Part shown: positions 16,966-24,883 of the stretch, in pieces
How positions within the stretch are numbered: the first letter of the stretch is position 1
Layout of the letters: each line of letters begins with the position of its first letter
From: Tistlia sp040905785
GTDB taxonomy: Bacteria > Pseudomonadota > Alphaproteobacteria > Kiloniellales > DSM-21159
DNA length: 64,000 nt
NCBI RefSeq assembly: GCF_040905785.1
Contig: NZ_JBBDQW010000088.1
Coordinates: 1 to 64,000 of the forward strand
Direction of reading: 5' to 3'
Notes under the pieces: model-generated
What the model was told of the DNA's origin: nothing
Databases searched by the model: none
What the model saw: only the letters and a program-made list of their open reading frames with translations
Translations under genes and position numbers: made by a program

Positions 16966-18018
16966 ATGAACGAGACCCTTTCCCGGACGCCTCGCGTGCC
17001 GCGCGGCGCGCTCGGCCTCGCCGCCGGCGCGGCGGCCCTGCTGGCGCTGGCCGGCGGCGCCCAGGCGCAGGACTACGACCTGACCATCGCCGTGCTGCCG
17101 TCGCCGCACACGGCCTACCTGAAGATGGCCGAGACGATCCCCGACCGGATCGCCGAGGCGACCGGCGGCAAGGTCAAGATCACCCTGAACGATTCCCTGG
17201 TCGGAGGACCGCAGATCGCCGCCGCCGTGCGCGATGGCCGCGTGCCGATGTCCTCGGCGCTGCACACCTACCTCGCGGCCGAGGAGCCGCGGATGGGCAT
17301 CTTCAACCTGCCGGGCCTGATCGACAACATGCCGGAGTACGCCTACGTCTGCGAGGCCTTCTGGTGCGAGGACGTCGATGCGATCTGGCTGGAGCGCTGG
17401 AACGCGATCTCGCTGGCCAACGGCGCCTGGTGCACGCAGCAGCTGTTCTCGAAGGAGCCGATCCGCACGGTCGAGGACTTCCGCAACAAGAAGCTGCGCG
17501 TGCACAACCCGCAGACCGCGGCGCTGATGGACGCGCTCGGCGCCAAGCCGGTGCCGCTCGCGCTCAGCGAGGTCATGCCGGCGCTCGAGCGCGGCATCAT
17601 CGACGGCCTCTTCACCTCGACCTGCTACGGCCATGGCCAGGAGTACTGGCGCCTGGCGCCCAACGTGCAGAACTGGGGCCTCGGCCCGATCAACGGCTGG
17701 GCGATCCTGATCAACAAGGAGGCCTGGGAGGAGATGCCGGAAGAGCTGCGCGAGCAGGTCCAGGCCGAGATGGACCGCTTCGAGGGCGAGGCGATCTACG
17801 GCTACTACGACTTCGTGCGCGAGGCCATGCTCGACATGGAGAGCAAGGGCGTGACCTTCTGGGTGGCCCCCGACTCCGAGAAGGCCCGGATCTTCGACCC
17901 CCAGTACACCCAGCCCGTCTACGACTCCTGGTACAAGCGGGCCGAGGAGGTCGGCTTCGACGGCAAGGCCTACATCGAGAAGGTGCGCCAGACCCTGGGC
18001 AAGGATCTGCTGCGCTGA
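16966..18018 (+). CDS. TRAP transporter periplasmic substrate-binding protein (DctP family)
   Basis: A 350-residue secreted protein with an N-terminal signal peptide (Arg-rich start, hydrophobic LGLAAGAAALLALAGGAQA, cleavage before QDYD), then a DctP fold: GGKVKITLNDSLVGGPQIAAAVRDG, a central hinge around RNKKLRVHNPQ with the usual carboxylate-binding Arg, and VMPALERGIIDGLFTS. It presents an organic acid to the fused permease encoded divergently. GAGGAGGAAACG precedes the ATG at 16966. The downstream CMD and PrpD genes on the same strand suggest the ligand is also their substrate or a precursor. Confidence 0.92.
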   Translation: MNETLSRTPRVPRGALGLAAGAAALLALAGGAQAQDYDLTIAVLPSPHTAYLKMAETIPDRIAEATGGKVKITLNDSLVGGPQIAAAVRDGRVPMSSALHTYLAAEEPRMGIFNLPGLIDNMPEYAYVCEAFWCEDVDAIWLERWNAISLANGAWCTQQLFSKEPIRTVEDFRNKKLRVHNPQTAALMDALGAKPVPLALSEVMPALERGIIDGLFTSTCYGHGQEYWRLAPNVQNWGLGPINGWAILINKEAWEEMPEELREQVQAEMDRFEGEAIYGYYDFVREAMLDMESKGVTFWVAPDSEKARIFDPQYTQPVYDSWYKRAEEVGFDGKAYIEKVRQTLGKDLLR

Positions 18019-18030
18019 GAACGGCCGGCT

Positions 18031-18062
18031 CCCGGCGGCGGCACGAGCCGGTCGCCGCCGGG
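18031..18062 (+). other. Intercistronic stem-loop after TRAP binding-protein gene
   Basis: CCCGGCGGCG (18031-18040) and CGCCGCCGGG (18053-18062) are perfect 10-bp arms around a 12-base loop, 12 bases after the binding-protein stop and before the CMD gene. There is no T-run. It resembles mRNA-stabilising hairpins that let solute-binding proteins be made in excess over downstream genes. Confidence 0.6.
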
Positions 18063-18124
18063 GTCGACGGCGCCCCCCTTCGGGCCGCGCGCACCCCACC
18101 GCCACACGACGAACAGGAGACAGC

Positions 18125-18505
18125 ATGGACAAGGCACTTTTCGAGAAGGGCCTGGAGCAGCGCAAGGCGACTCTGGGCGCCGAGTACGTCGAGAAGAACC
18201 TCGCGGCCGCCGACGATTTCTCCCGGCCCTTCCAGGAGGCGATGACCGAATGGTGCTGGGGCTTCGGCTGGGGCGACGAGGCGATCGACGCCAGGACGCG
18301 CAGCCTGATGAACCTGACCATGCTGGGCGCGCTCGGTCGCCTGCACGAGTGGGAAACCCACTGCCGGGGCGCCCTCAACAACGGCGTCACCAAGGAGCAG
18401 ATCCGCGCCGCGGTGCACGTCGTGGCGATCTACTGCGGCGTGCCGATGGGCCTGGAATGCTTCCGGGTCGCCCGCAAGGTCCTGGAGGAGGCCGGTGAGC
18501 TGTGA
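18125..18505 (+). CDS. Carboxymuconolactone decarboxylase (CMD) family protein
   Basis: A 126-residue all-helical protein resembling PcaC, the 4-carboxymuconolactone decarboxylase of protocatechuate breakdown: FEKGLEQRKATLGAEYV at the N-terminus, DFSRPFQEAMTEWCWGFGW, RSLMNLTMLGALGR, and the C-terminal GVTKEQIRAAVHVVAIYCGVPMG. It lacks the CxxC of AhpD-type members. AACAGGAGACAGC precedes the ATG. It follows the TRAP binding-protein gene and stem-loop; a clear paralogue sits at 39354 in the second catabolic locus. The true substrate is unknown. Confidence 0.88.
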   Translation: MDKALFEKGLEQRKATLGAEYVEKNLAAADDFSRPFQEAMTEWCWGFGWGDEAIDARTRSLMNLTMLGALGRLHEWETHCRGALNNGVTKEQIRAAVHVVAIYCGVPMGLECFRVARKVLEEAGEL

Positions 18506-18521
18506 GGGGTGAGCTGTGAGG
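18494..18521. repeat. 14-bp tandem duplication at a gene junction
   Basis: GGTGAGCTGTGAGG occurs twice back to back. The first copy carries the stop codon of the CMD gene and the second supplies the GTGAGGGG ribosome-site region of the next gene. Confidence 0.85.
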
Positions 18522-18529
18522 GGCGCGCC

Positions 18530-19888
18530 ATGAGCCGCGAGGCAGGCGCGCCGGAGACCTCGCTCGAGCTGGCGCGCTTCCTCTCCGCCTCGCGCTACGA
18601 GGACCTGCCCGCGGCGCTGCGCCACGAGGCCAAGCGGTCGCTGCTCAACTTCTTCGCGGTCGCCTTCGCCGGCAGCCGAGAGATCGCGGTCGAGACGGCG
18701 CTCGGCCTGCTCCAGGAGTTCGCAGGCCCGCCCCAGGCGGCGATCGTGGGACGGCCGGAGCGGACCGACCTCGCGACCGCCGCCTTCCTCAACTGCGCCA
18801 GCGCCAACGTCTACGACTTCGACGACACCCATCCGCGCACTGTCATTCATCCGACCGCCCCCGCCGCGGCGCCCCTGCTCGCGCTGTCGCACCGCCAGCG
18901 GGTGAGCGGCCCGGCGCTGCTCCACGCCTTCGTCCTCGGCGCCGAGACCGAGTGCCGGATCGGCAACGCCGTCTCGCCCGGGCACTACCGGCGCGGCTGG
19001 CACATCACCGCGACCTGCGGCGTCTTCGGCGCGGCGGCGGCGAGCGGCAAGCTGCTCGGCCTCGACGCGCAGGGCCTGCTCTGGGCGCTGGGCAACGCCT
19101 CGGCGCAGTCCTCGGGGCTGGTCGAGACCCTGGGCTTCATGGCCAAGAGCCTCGGCGTCGGCAACGCCGCGCGCAACGGTCTGCTCTCGGCGCTGCTCGC
19201 AGAGCGCGGCTTCGACGGGCCGGCGCGGCCGCTCGAGGGACCGCGCGGCTTCCTGCAGGTGATGGGTGAGGCGGCGGATCCCTCGGAGATCACCGGCGCG
19301 CTCGGCGAGCGCTGGGAGCTGCTGGACAACACCTACAAGCCCTACCCCTGCGGCGTCGTGCTGAACTCGGTGATCGACGGCTGCCTGGCGCTGCAGGCGC
19401 GCGGCGACTGCCCGCCCGAGGCGGTCGAGTCGGTGACGCTCCACGGCCACCCGCTGCTGCGCCAGCGCACCGACCGCCCCGACGTCGCGACCGGCCGCGA
19501 GGCCCAGGTCAGCGCCCACCACGCCGTCGCCGTCTGCCTGCTGTTCGGGGCCGCCGGGCTGGCGCAGTTCAGCGACGCCGCGGTGCGCGACCCGCGGGTG
19601 CTGGCGCTGCGCCGCACCGTCTCGATCGTCGACGATGCCGAGATTCCCGTCGAGGGCATCCGCATCGAGCTGAAGCGGCGCGACGGGACCCGCGAGACGC
19701 TGGTCGTCGAGCAGGCACGCGGCAGCGCCGGCCGGCCGCTGGCCGACTCCGAGCTCGAGGACAAGCTGCGCCGCCTCGCCGCCGACGGCGCCCCCGGCTG
19801 CCGGCCGGAGCCCCTGATCGAAGCGGTCTGGGGCCTCGAGGACCTGGCGGACGCCAGCGAGCTGCTGCGTCTCGCGGTGCCGAGCTAG
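18530..19888 (+). CDS. MmgE/PrpD family protein
   Basis: A 452-residue protein of the family holding 2-methylcitrate dehydratase and aconitate decarboxylase-like enzymes, which act on tricarboxylate-like substrates without a metal cluster. Seen: SLLNFFAVAFAGSREIAVE, the conserved YDFDDTHPRTVIHPTAPA active-site stretch, GRIGNAVSPGHYRRGWHITATCG-type helix (from about residue 140), and NTYKPYPCG. The ATG at 18530 follows GTGAGGGGC; an in-frame GTG at 18509 would add seven residues. It is co-directional with the CMD and TRAP binding-protein genes, and a divergent paralogue lies at 33082. Confidence 0.88.
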   Translation: MSREAGAPETSLELARFLSASRYEDLPAALRHEAKRSLLNFFAVAFAGSREIAVETALGLLQEFAGPPQAAIVGRPERTDLATAAFLNCASANVYDFDDTHPRTVIHPTAPAAAPLLALSHRQRVSGPALLHAFVLGAETECRIGNAVSPGHYRRGWHITATCGVFGAAAASGKLLGLDAQGLLWALGNASAQSSGLVETLGFMAKSLGVGNAARNGLLSALLAERGFDGPARPLEGPRGFLQVMGEAADPSEITGALGERWELLDNTYKPYPCGVVLNSVIDGCLALQARGDCPPEAVESVTLHGHPLLRQRTDRPDVATGREAQVSAHHAVAVCLLFGAAGLAQFSDAAVRDPRVLALRRTVSIVDDAEIPVEGIRIELKRRDGTRETLVVEQARGSAGRPLADSELEDKLRRLAADGAPGCRPEPLIEAVWGLEDLADASELLRLAVPS

Positions 19889-19903
19889 ACCGAACTCGCC
19901 TGA

Positions 19904-21229
19904 CTACCGCAGGCCGTAGATCTGCTGCGGCAGCCAGGTCGCCAGGGCGGGATAGGCGATGACGATGGCCAGGGTGACCAGCTGCAGGACGACGAAGGGC
20001 AGCACGCCGCGGTACATGTCGACCAGCCGGATCTCGGGCGGCGTGATGGCGCGCAGGTAGAAGATCGAGGGCGCCATCGGCGGCGTCAGGTAGCTGGTCT
20101 GCAGCACGATCAGGAAGATGATGCAGAACCACAGCGGATCGACGCCATAGAGCGCGATCAGCGGCATGGCCACGGGGATGACGATCAGCACGACCGAGAT
20201 CAGGTCGAGCACGAAGCCGGCCAGGAAGGTCAGCAGCAGGATGATGGCGAGCGCCGGCCAGCCGCCGAGGCCGTACTGGTCGAGCAGGATCTGCACCGAC
20301 TCCATGCCGCCCGAGGCGTAGAAGACGCCGGCGAACATGCTGCCGCCGAGCACGATGAACAGGATCATCGCCGTGATCGACAGCGTGCTGTAGAGCGAGT
20401 CGCGGACCACGGCGAAGCTGAGGCGCCCGTGCAGCAGGCCGAGCAGCAGGCTGCCGAAGGCGCCGCAGGCGGCAGCCTCGGTCGGCGTCGCCCAGCCGAG
20501 CAGGATCGTCCCGAGCACCGCGAAGATCAGCGCGACCGGCGGCAGCAGCGCCGCCGCGGTCAGGCGCAGCTTGGCGGCCAGCGGCACCGCCGCCAGCTCC
20601 TCGCGCGGCGGCCGCGGCGCCAGCGCCGGGCGCAGCGAGACGACGGCGACGATGTAGGCGATGAACAGCCCCGACATGATCAGCCCGGGCAGCAGGATGC
20701 CGGCGAAGAGGTCGCCGACCGGCAGGTTCGCGATCGGCGCCAGCACGATCACCGTGATCGAGGGCGGGATCATGGTGCCGAGCGAGCCGCCGGCGCACAG
20801 CGTCCCGGAGATCAGCCGCTTGTCGTAGCCGTACTTCATCATCGGCGGCACCGCCAGCATGCCGACCACGGTCTCCGTCGCACCGACCACGCCGGTCGCG
20901 GCCGCGAAGATCGTGCACATGACGACGGCGCCGATCGCCAGCCCGCCCGGCAGGCGGCGGGTCCAGAGATGAATGGCGTCGAACAGCTTCTCGGCGATGC
21001 CGGCGCGGGCGAGCAGCGCGCCCATGAAGACGAACAGCGGGATCGCGCCGAGCACGTAGTTCGAAGCGACGTCGTCGACCTTCGCGACGAACTGGAAGAC
21101 CAGCGCGTCGCCGAAGCGGAACAGGCCAAACACCAGGGCCACGCTCATCAGCGAGAAGGCGACGGGGAAACCGGCGGCGACCAGCACCAGCAGTGCCGGG
21201 AACATCCACAGCCCGACGAAGAGCTCCAT
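19904..21229 (-). CDS. TRAP transporter large permease (DctM)
   Basis: A 441-residue inner-membrane protein with about twelve spans. DctM hallmarks: AGFPVAFSLMSVALVFG, GAIPLFVFMGALLARAG, ATGVVGATETVVGMLAVPPMMKYGYD, GGSLGTMIPPSITVIVLAPIANLPVGDLF, and QTSYLTPPMAPSIFYLRA near the C-terminus. It forms the transport core of the second TRAP system with the DctQ subunit at 21232, whose stop lies 2 bases before this ATG. The gene order on this strand is binding protein, DctQ, DctM. The sequence is of the mannitol/chloroaromatic-type TRAP group in overall look, but the substrate is not known. Confidence 0.93.
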   Translation of the reverse strand: MELFVGLWMFPALLVLVAAGFPVAFSLMSVALVFGLFRFGDALVFQFVAKVDDVASNYVLGAIPLFVFMGALLARAGIAEKLFDAIHLWTRRLPGGLAIGAVVMCTIFAAATGVVGATETVVGMLAVPPMMKYGYDKRLISGTLCAGGSLGTMIPPSITVIVLAPIANLPVGDLFAGILLPGLIMSGLFIAYIVAVVSLRPALAPRPPREELAAVPLAAKLRLTAAALLPPVALIFAVLGTILLGWATPTEAAACGAFGSLLLGLLHGRLSFAVVRDSLYSTLSITAMILFIVLGGSMFAGVFYASGGMESVQILLDQYGLGGWPALAIILLLTFLAGFVLDLISVVLIVIPVAMPLIALYGVDPLWFCIIFLIVLQTSYLTPPMAPSIFYLRAITPPEIRLVDMYRGVLPFVVLQLVTLAIVIAYPALATWLPQQIYGLR

Positions 21230-21231
21230 GC

Positions 21232-21738
21232 CTAGCGGCCTTCCGGAGCGTTCGCGACCAGCGCCTGCAGCGACTTCGCGACTTCCGCCAGGACCTGCAG
21301 GACGAAGACCGCGAAGCCCAGCGTCAGCACCGCGCGGTAGGGCCAGATCACCGGGTTCCAGGCCGAGATGCCGCTCTGCTCGCCGCTCCGGAAGGCGTCG
21401 GCGGCGAAGCCGAAGAGGGCGTAGGTCAGCCAGGCGACGCAGGGCAGCAGCAAGCAGTAGCCGAGCAGGTCGACGACCGCCCGGCCGCGCGGGCCAAGGG
21501 CGCCGTAGACCAGGTCGACGTTGACGTGCTGGCGGATCTTAAGGGCGTAGGCGATGCCCATCATGAAGATCGCCGCCATGAACATGTAGCTGATCTCGTA
21601 GGCCCAGGAGGTCGGCGCCGCGAAGAGGTACCGGCTGGAGACCTCGAAGACCATGGCGGCGACCAGCGGCAGGATCAGGCAGACGCCGACCGCCGCGGCG
21701 AGCGAGGTGATCCGCTCCAGGACGAGGACGATGCGCAT
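21232..21738 (-). CDS. TRAP transporter small permease (DctQ)
   Basis: A 168-residue protein with four hydrophobic segments and the DctQ motif FEVSSRYLFAAPTSWAYEISYMF-like stretch (about residues 30-55) plus GIAYALKIRQHVNVDLVY. It sits between the binding-protein and DctM genes on the minus strand. The ATG at 21738 is followed by an early Arg-Ile-Val-Leu stretch leading into the first span. It links the transporter halves in the membrane. Confidence 0.9.
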   Translation of the reverse strand: MRIVLVLERITSLAAAVGVCLILPLVAAMVFEVSSRYLFAAPTSWAYEISYMFMAAIFMMGIAYALKIRQHVNVDLVYGALGPRGRAVVDLLGYCLLLPCVAWLTYALFGFAADAFRSGEQSGISAWNPVIWPYRAVLTLGFAVFVLQVLAEVAKSLQALVANAPEGR

Positions 21739-21773
21739 GGCGAGTTCTTCTCCGGGACCACGACGGAGGCGCG

Positions 21774-21810
21774 GCGGCGGGGTCGGGGCGGCGCGCCCGG
21801 ACCCCGCCGC
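21774..21810 (-). other. Intercistronic stem-loop after second TRAP binding-protein gene
   Basis: GCGGCGGGGTC (21774-21784) and GACCCCGCCGC (21800-21810) are perfect 11-bp arms around a 15-base loop. The structure falls just after the binding-protein stop on the minus strand and before dctQ. There is no T-run, so mRNA protection is more likely than termination. Confidence 0.6.
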
Positions 21811-21817
21811 AAGTGCG

Positions 21818-22894
21818 CTAGCGGTTGGCGGCGGCGCCGATCGGCAGGCGGAACTCGCCCCAGGTGCCGAGCTTCTCCTGCAAGGCCTTCTGGCTGTCGT
21901 AGGCGCGCTTGAACCAGGCGTTCTCAGCGGCCTGCTTCTCGGCCCAGGCGAGCGAGGCCGCGCGGGCCTCGTCGATGAAGCTCTGGTCGAGCTCGACGAA
22001 GGTGTTGTCGCCGGCCTTCAGCTTGTCCCAGGCCGCCAGGTCGGCCTCGCCGTACTGGCCGAAGGTCAGGAAGGTGTTGAGCTGGGCGGCGAGCTCGATC
22101 ATGCGCTGGTCGTGGGGCGACAGCTCGGCCCAGGCGTCCTTGTTGAACATGCACTCCTGGCCGCTCGCCGGGGCGTGGATGCCCGGCGTGATAATGTACT
22201 CGGCGATGCTCGGAAAGCCGGCCTCGAGGTTGCTGCCGGGGCCGGCCCACTCGATGGCGTCGACGACGCGCCGCTCGAGCGCGCTGAAGACCTCCGAGCC
22301 GGGCATGATCGTGGTCGTCGCGCCCAGTTCCGAGGCGATCTCCGCCCAGGCGCCTGAGGTCCTGATGCGCAGGCCGGCGAAGTCCTCGAGCGTGCGCACC
22401 GGCTTGTGCGAGTGCAGGAAGATCTCGGTCTCGGCCAGGGCGCAGGGGAAGGAGACGACGCCGAAGGCCTCATCGCGCCACTCGCGCCACATCTCGGCGC
22501 CGCCCTCGTTGTAGAGCCAGATCAGGTACTCCTCGGGCGTCAGGCCGCCGGCCCAGCCGCCGAAGGGCACGCCGGCGCGGTCGGCGCCCCAGTCGTAGGC
22601 CGGCCAGTTGTGGCCGACCTCGGCGACGCCGGTTCGCACCGAATCGGTGACCTTGAGGGCGCTGCCCAGGGTGCCGGGCTGGGTGACCTTGATGGTGACC
22701 CGCCCCTCGGTCATCTCGCCGACCAGCTTGACGAAGTTGCGCATGCCGAACTCGAGCCAGTGGCCGCCGACGTAGGTCGCCATGCTCCAGTTCACCGACT
22801 TGGCCTCCTGGGCCGTGGCCGGCAGGGTCGCCGCGCCGACCCACAGGCCGAGGCCGAGGCCGAGCGCCAGGGGCTTCCTGATCCAGTCTCTCAT
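21818..22894 (-). CDS. TRAP transporter periplasmic substrate-binding protein (second system)
   Basis: A 358-residue secreted protein: signal peptide MRDWIRKPLALGLGLGLWV...ATAQ (cleavage near residue 29), then a DctP/TakP-type fold with the motifs TIKVTQPGTLGSALKVTDSV, FAGLRIRTSGAWAEIASELG (ligand Arg in the RIR stretch) and ALERRVVDAIEWAGPGSNL. The last is typical of the TakP/mannitol-chloroaromatic group, whose known ligands include 2-oxoacids. It is the first gene of the minus-strand operon with dctQ and dctM. A LacI-type palindrome lies about 100 bases upstream at 22997. Confidence 0.91.
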   Translation of the reverse strand: MRDWIRKPLALGLGLGLWVGAATLPATAQEAKSVNWSMATYVGGHWLEFGMRNFVKLVGEMTEGRVTIKVTQPGTLGSALKVTDSVRTGVAEVGHNWPAYDWGADRAGVPFGGWAGGLTPEEYLIWLYNEGGAEMWREWRDEAFGVVSFPCALAETEIFLHSHKPVRTLEDFAGLRIRTSGAWAEIASELGATTTIMPGSEVFSALERRVVDAIEWAGPGSNLEAGFPSIAEYIITPGIHAPASGQECMFNKDAWAELSPHDQRMIELAAQLNTFLTFGQYGEADLAAWDKLKAGDNTFVELDQSFIDEARAASLAWAEKQAAENAWFKRAYDSQKALQEKLGTWGEFRLPIGAAANR

Positions 22895-22996
22895 GTCCGC
22901 ATTCCTCCCGTTGGTGTTGTCGCCGGAGCCCCTGCCCGGGGTCTTGGTCCGGCCGCGCGAAGCCGCGCCCGTTCGGCGCCTTCGCGAGAGTCATGA

Positions 22997-23010
22997 TGAT
23001 AGCGCTCACA
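22997..23010. promoter_or_regulatory. LacI-type operator, site B
   Basis: TGATAGCGCTCACA, centred on AGCGCT, lies 103 bases upstream of the second TRAP binding-protein gene and also just beyond the 3' end of the Rieske alpha gene. It differs from site C (27401) at only two positions. Its position fits control of the TRAP operon. Confidence 0.72.
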
Positions 23011-23053
23011 TTTCACACTGGCAAGACGCCTGCTCGGCCGGCCGCGCGAGCCC

Positions 23054-24304
23054 TCAGAGGCCCATGCTGGCGCGGTAGAAGGCGTAGAAGGAGCGGATCA
23101 GGGTCTCGCTGACCATGGTCTCGTGGGCGCCGGTGTCGCGCCCGCCCATCTCGACCACCTGCAGCGCCTCGGGCAGCTTCTCGGCGCTGGGCTGAAGCTG
23201 GGCCAGGACCTCGCTGTCGTCGATGCCGACATAGCCGGCCGGCCCGACCAGGTTGGCCTGCTTGAGCCGGCGCGCCTGCATCGCCGGGTCGTCGTTTTCG
23301 AAGCCGTAGTGCGTCCAGGAAAGCTCGGTCTCGGACTGGCTCTTCGGCAGGATCTGGCGCACCGCCAGGCAGTTGCCGTGCTGCTGGAAGAAGACCGAGG
23401 GGAAGACCGAGAGGTTGATCATCGAGCTGTCGCCGAACTCGTCGACCGGCTTGACCAGCTCCATGTCCTGGATCCGGAAGTCCGGCCGCCAGCTCGTCAG
23501 CTGCTGGGTCACCTCGTTCTGCTGGCTGGCGGTCTCGGGCGAGTAGGTCGAGGCCATGATGCCGTGGCGGCCGCCCTCGGTCGGCACGGCCCGGAAGGGC
23601 GTGTCGGTGCGCAGCAGGCCGAAGGTCACGAAGAAGCTGTGCAGCAGTCCCGCGTGGTAGGGGTCGCGGCTGTTCTCGAAGTAGAGCTTCCAGTTGCACG
23701 GCAGGTGCTGGCGATTGTAGCCGATCAGTCGCAGCCGGCGGTTCGCCGGGAACACCCGGTCGATGCAGGCGAGCATCTCGGGCCCGATGAAGGCCTCCAG
23801 GCTCGGCGCCTCCTCCGAATAGCTCGCCCAGACGGTGCCGCCGCGCCGCTCGACGCGCAGCCGGCGCAGGCCGTGGGCCGACTTGTCGAAGTCGCGGGGC
23901 ATGCCGCCCTTGCCGAGCGCGCCGCGAAGGAAGGGCAGGCCCTGGAGGTTGCCCTTCAGGTCGTAGTTCCAGTGGTGATAGGGACAGGTCAGGTCCTTGG
24001 CCTGCCCCCTGTTCTGCCAGCAGACCATGGTGCCGCGATGGGCGCAGCGGTTCTCGAGGACGTTGATCTCGCCGTCCTTGTCGCGCACCAGGATGACCGG
24101 CCGCCGCCCGACCCAGCTGCGCTTGTAGGAGCCGGGCTCGGGGATCTCGCACTCCAGCCCGACGTAGCTCCAGGTCGCGCCGTGGTGGAAGACCTCCAGC
24201 TCGCGCTCGAAGAGCGCCGGGTCGGAGTAGATCCAGGCCGGCACGCGGGCCGCCTCCTCGGGCCAGGCGCGGGGTGCTGCGCTCGACTGCGCCGCTGGGG
24301 TCAT
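23054..24304 (-). CDS. Aromatic ring-hydroxylating dioxygenase, Rieske alpha subunit
   Basis: A 416-residue catalytic subunit of a multi-component Rieske oxygenase. Rieske cluster ligands are C87-x-H89 (CAHRG) and C107-x2-H110 (CPYHHW). The mononuclear iron site is in FENSRDPYHAGLLHSFF with bridging Asp214 and ligands His217 and His222. The overall pattern, with DPYHAGLLHSFFVTFGLLR, resembles salicylate/anthranilate/terephthalate-type oxygenases acting on aromatic carboxylic acids. The beta subunit gene is immediately upstream (19-base gap). No ferredoxin or reductase gene is in the window. Substrate unproven. Confidence 0.92.
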   Translation of the reverse strand: MTPAAQSSAAPRAWPEEAARVPAWIYSDPALFERELEVFHHGATWSYVGLECEIPEPGSYKRSWVGRRPVILVRDKDGEINVLENRCAHRGTMVCWQNRGQAKDLTCPYHHWNYDLKGNLQGLPFLRGALGKGGMPRDFDKSAHGLRRLRVERRGGTVWASYSEEAPSLEAFIGPEMLACIDRVFPANRRLRLIGYNRQHLPCNWKLYFENSRDPYHAGLLHSFFVTFGLLRTDTPFRAVPTEGGRHGIMASTYSPETASQQNEVTQQLTSWRPDFRIQDMELVKPVDEFGDSSMINLSVFPSVFFQQHGNCLAVRQILPKSQSETELSWTHYGFENDDPAMQARRLKQANLVGPAGYVGIDDSEVLAQLQPSAEKLPEALQVVEMGGRDTGAHETMVSETLIRSFYAFYRASMGL

Positions 24305-24323
24305 GCTTGCCTCCTTTGCCGGC

Positions 24324-24827
24324 TCACACCGGGATGATCAGCGAGGTACGGATCCGGTAGTTGTCGTAGACGCACCAACGCTGCCGGAACAGCGGACGCT
24401 CCCCGGCCAGCGACACCACGTCCAGGTAGCGGCCGACCATCAGCAGGTGCGGCTCCCGGTCCGACAGGGATTCGTAGAGCGCGAAGTTCGCGCGCGCCCG
24501 GCAGAGCTCGCCCTCGAGGGCGTCGAGGGTGACGCAGCCGACCAGGTGCCGGATGGCGCGCGGCTCGTAGACCGTCGTCGACTCGAGGGCGGCGACGCGG
24601 TCGAGCAGCATGGCCCGGCCGGTGCAGCTGAGCGCCGAGAGCTCGAGCCCCTGCTCGTGGTTCTCCCGCGAGACCACGCGGTAGTCCGCCTCCTCCTCGA
24701 AGAAGTCGGGCCAGCGCGCGAGCTCCATGTCGTCGAGGCAGACCGCGTAGTCGTCGTTGAGATCGCGCAGCAGGGCGCGGACTTCCCGCTCTTTCTGGGT
24801 GGCAACGGTGGTGGCGACGGTGGTCAT
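24324..24827 (-). CDS. Aromatic ring-hydroxylating dioxygenase, beta subunit
   Basis: A 167-residue SnoaL/NTF2-fold structural subunit. Typical features are LNDDYAVCLDDMELARWPDFFEEEADYRVVSRENHE near the start, VYEPRAIRHLVG in the middle, and QRWCVYDNYRIRTSLIIPV at the end (quoted in pieces here from residues about 25-60, 95-105 and 148-167). The start is the ATG at 24827; a longer open frame upstream overlaps the TPP-enzyme gene and has no family support. It pairs with the alpha subunit downstream in the same operon. Confidence 0.88.
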   Translation of the reverse strand: MTTVATTVATQKEREVRALLRDLNDDYAVCLDDMELARWPDFFEEEADYRVVSRENHEQGLELSALSCTGRAMLLDRVAALESTTVYEPRAIRHLVGCVTLDALEGELCRARANFALYESLSDREPHLLMVGRYLDVVSLAGERPLFRQRWCVYDNYRIRTSLIIPV

Positions 24828-24883
24828 GGCAGCTCTGATACCCCTTCGCTTCCTGGCGGACGGCCGGCCGTCCCTCGAACCCG

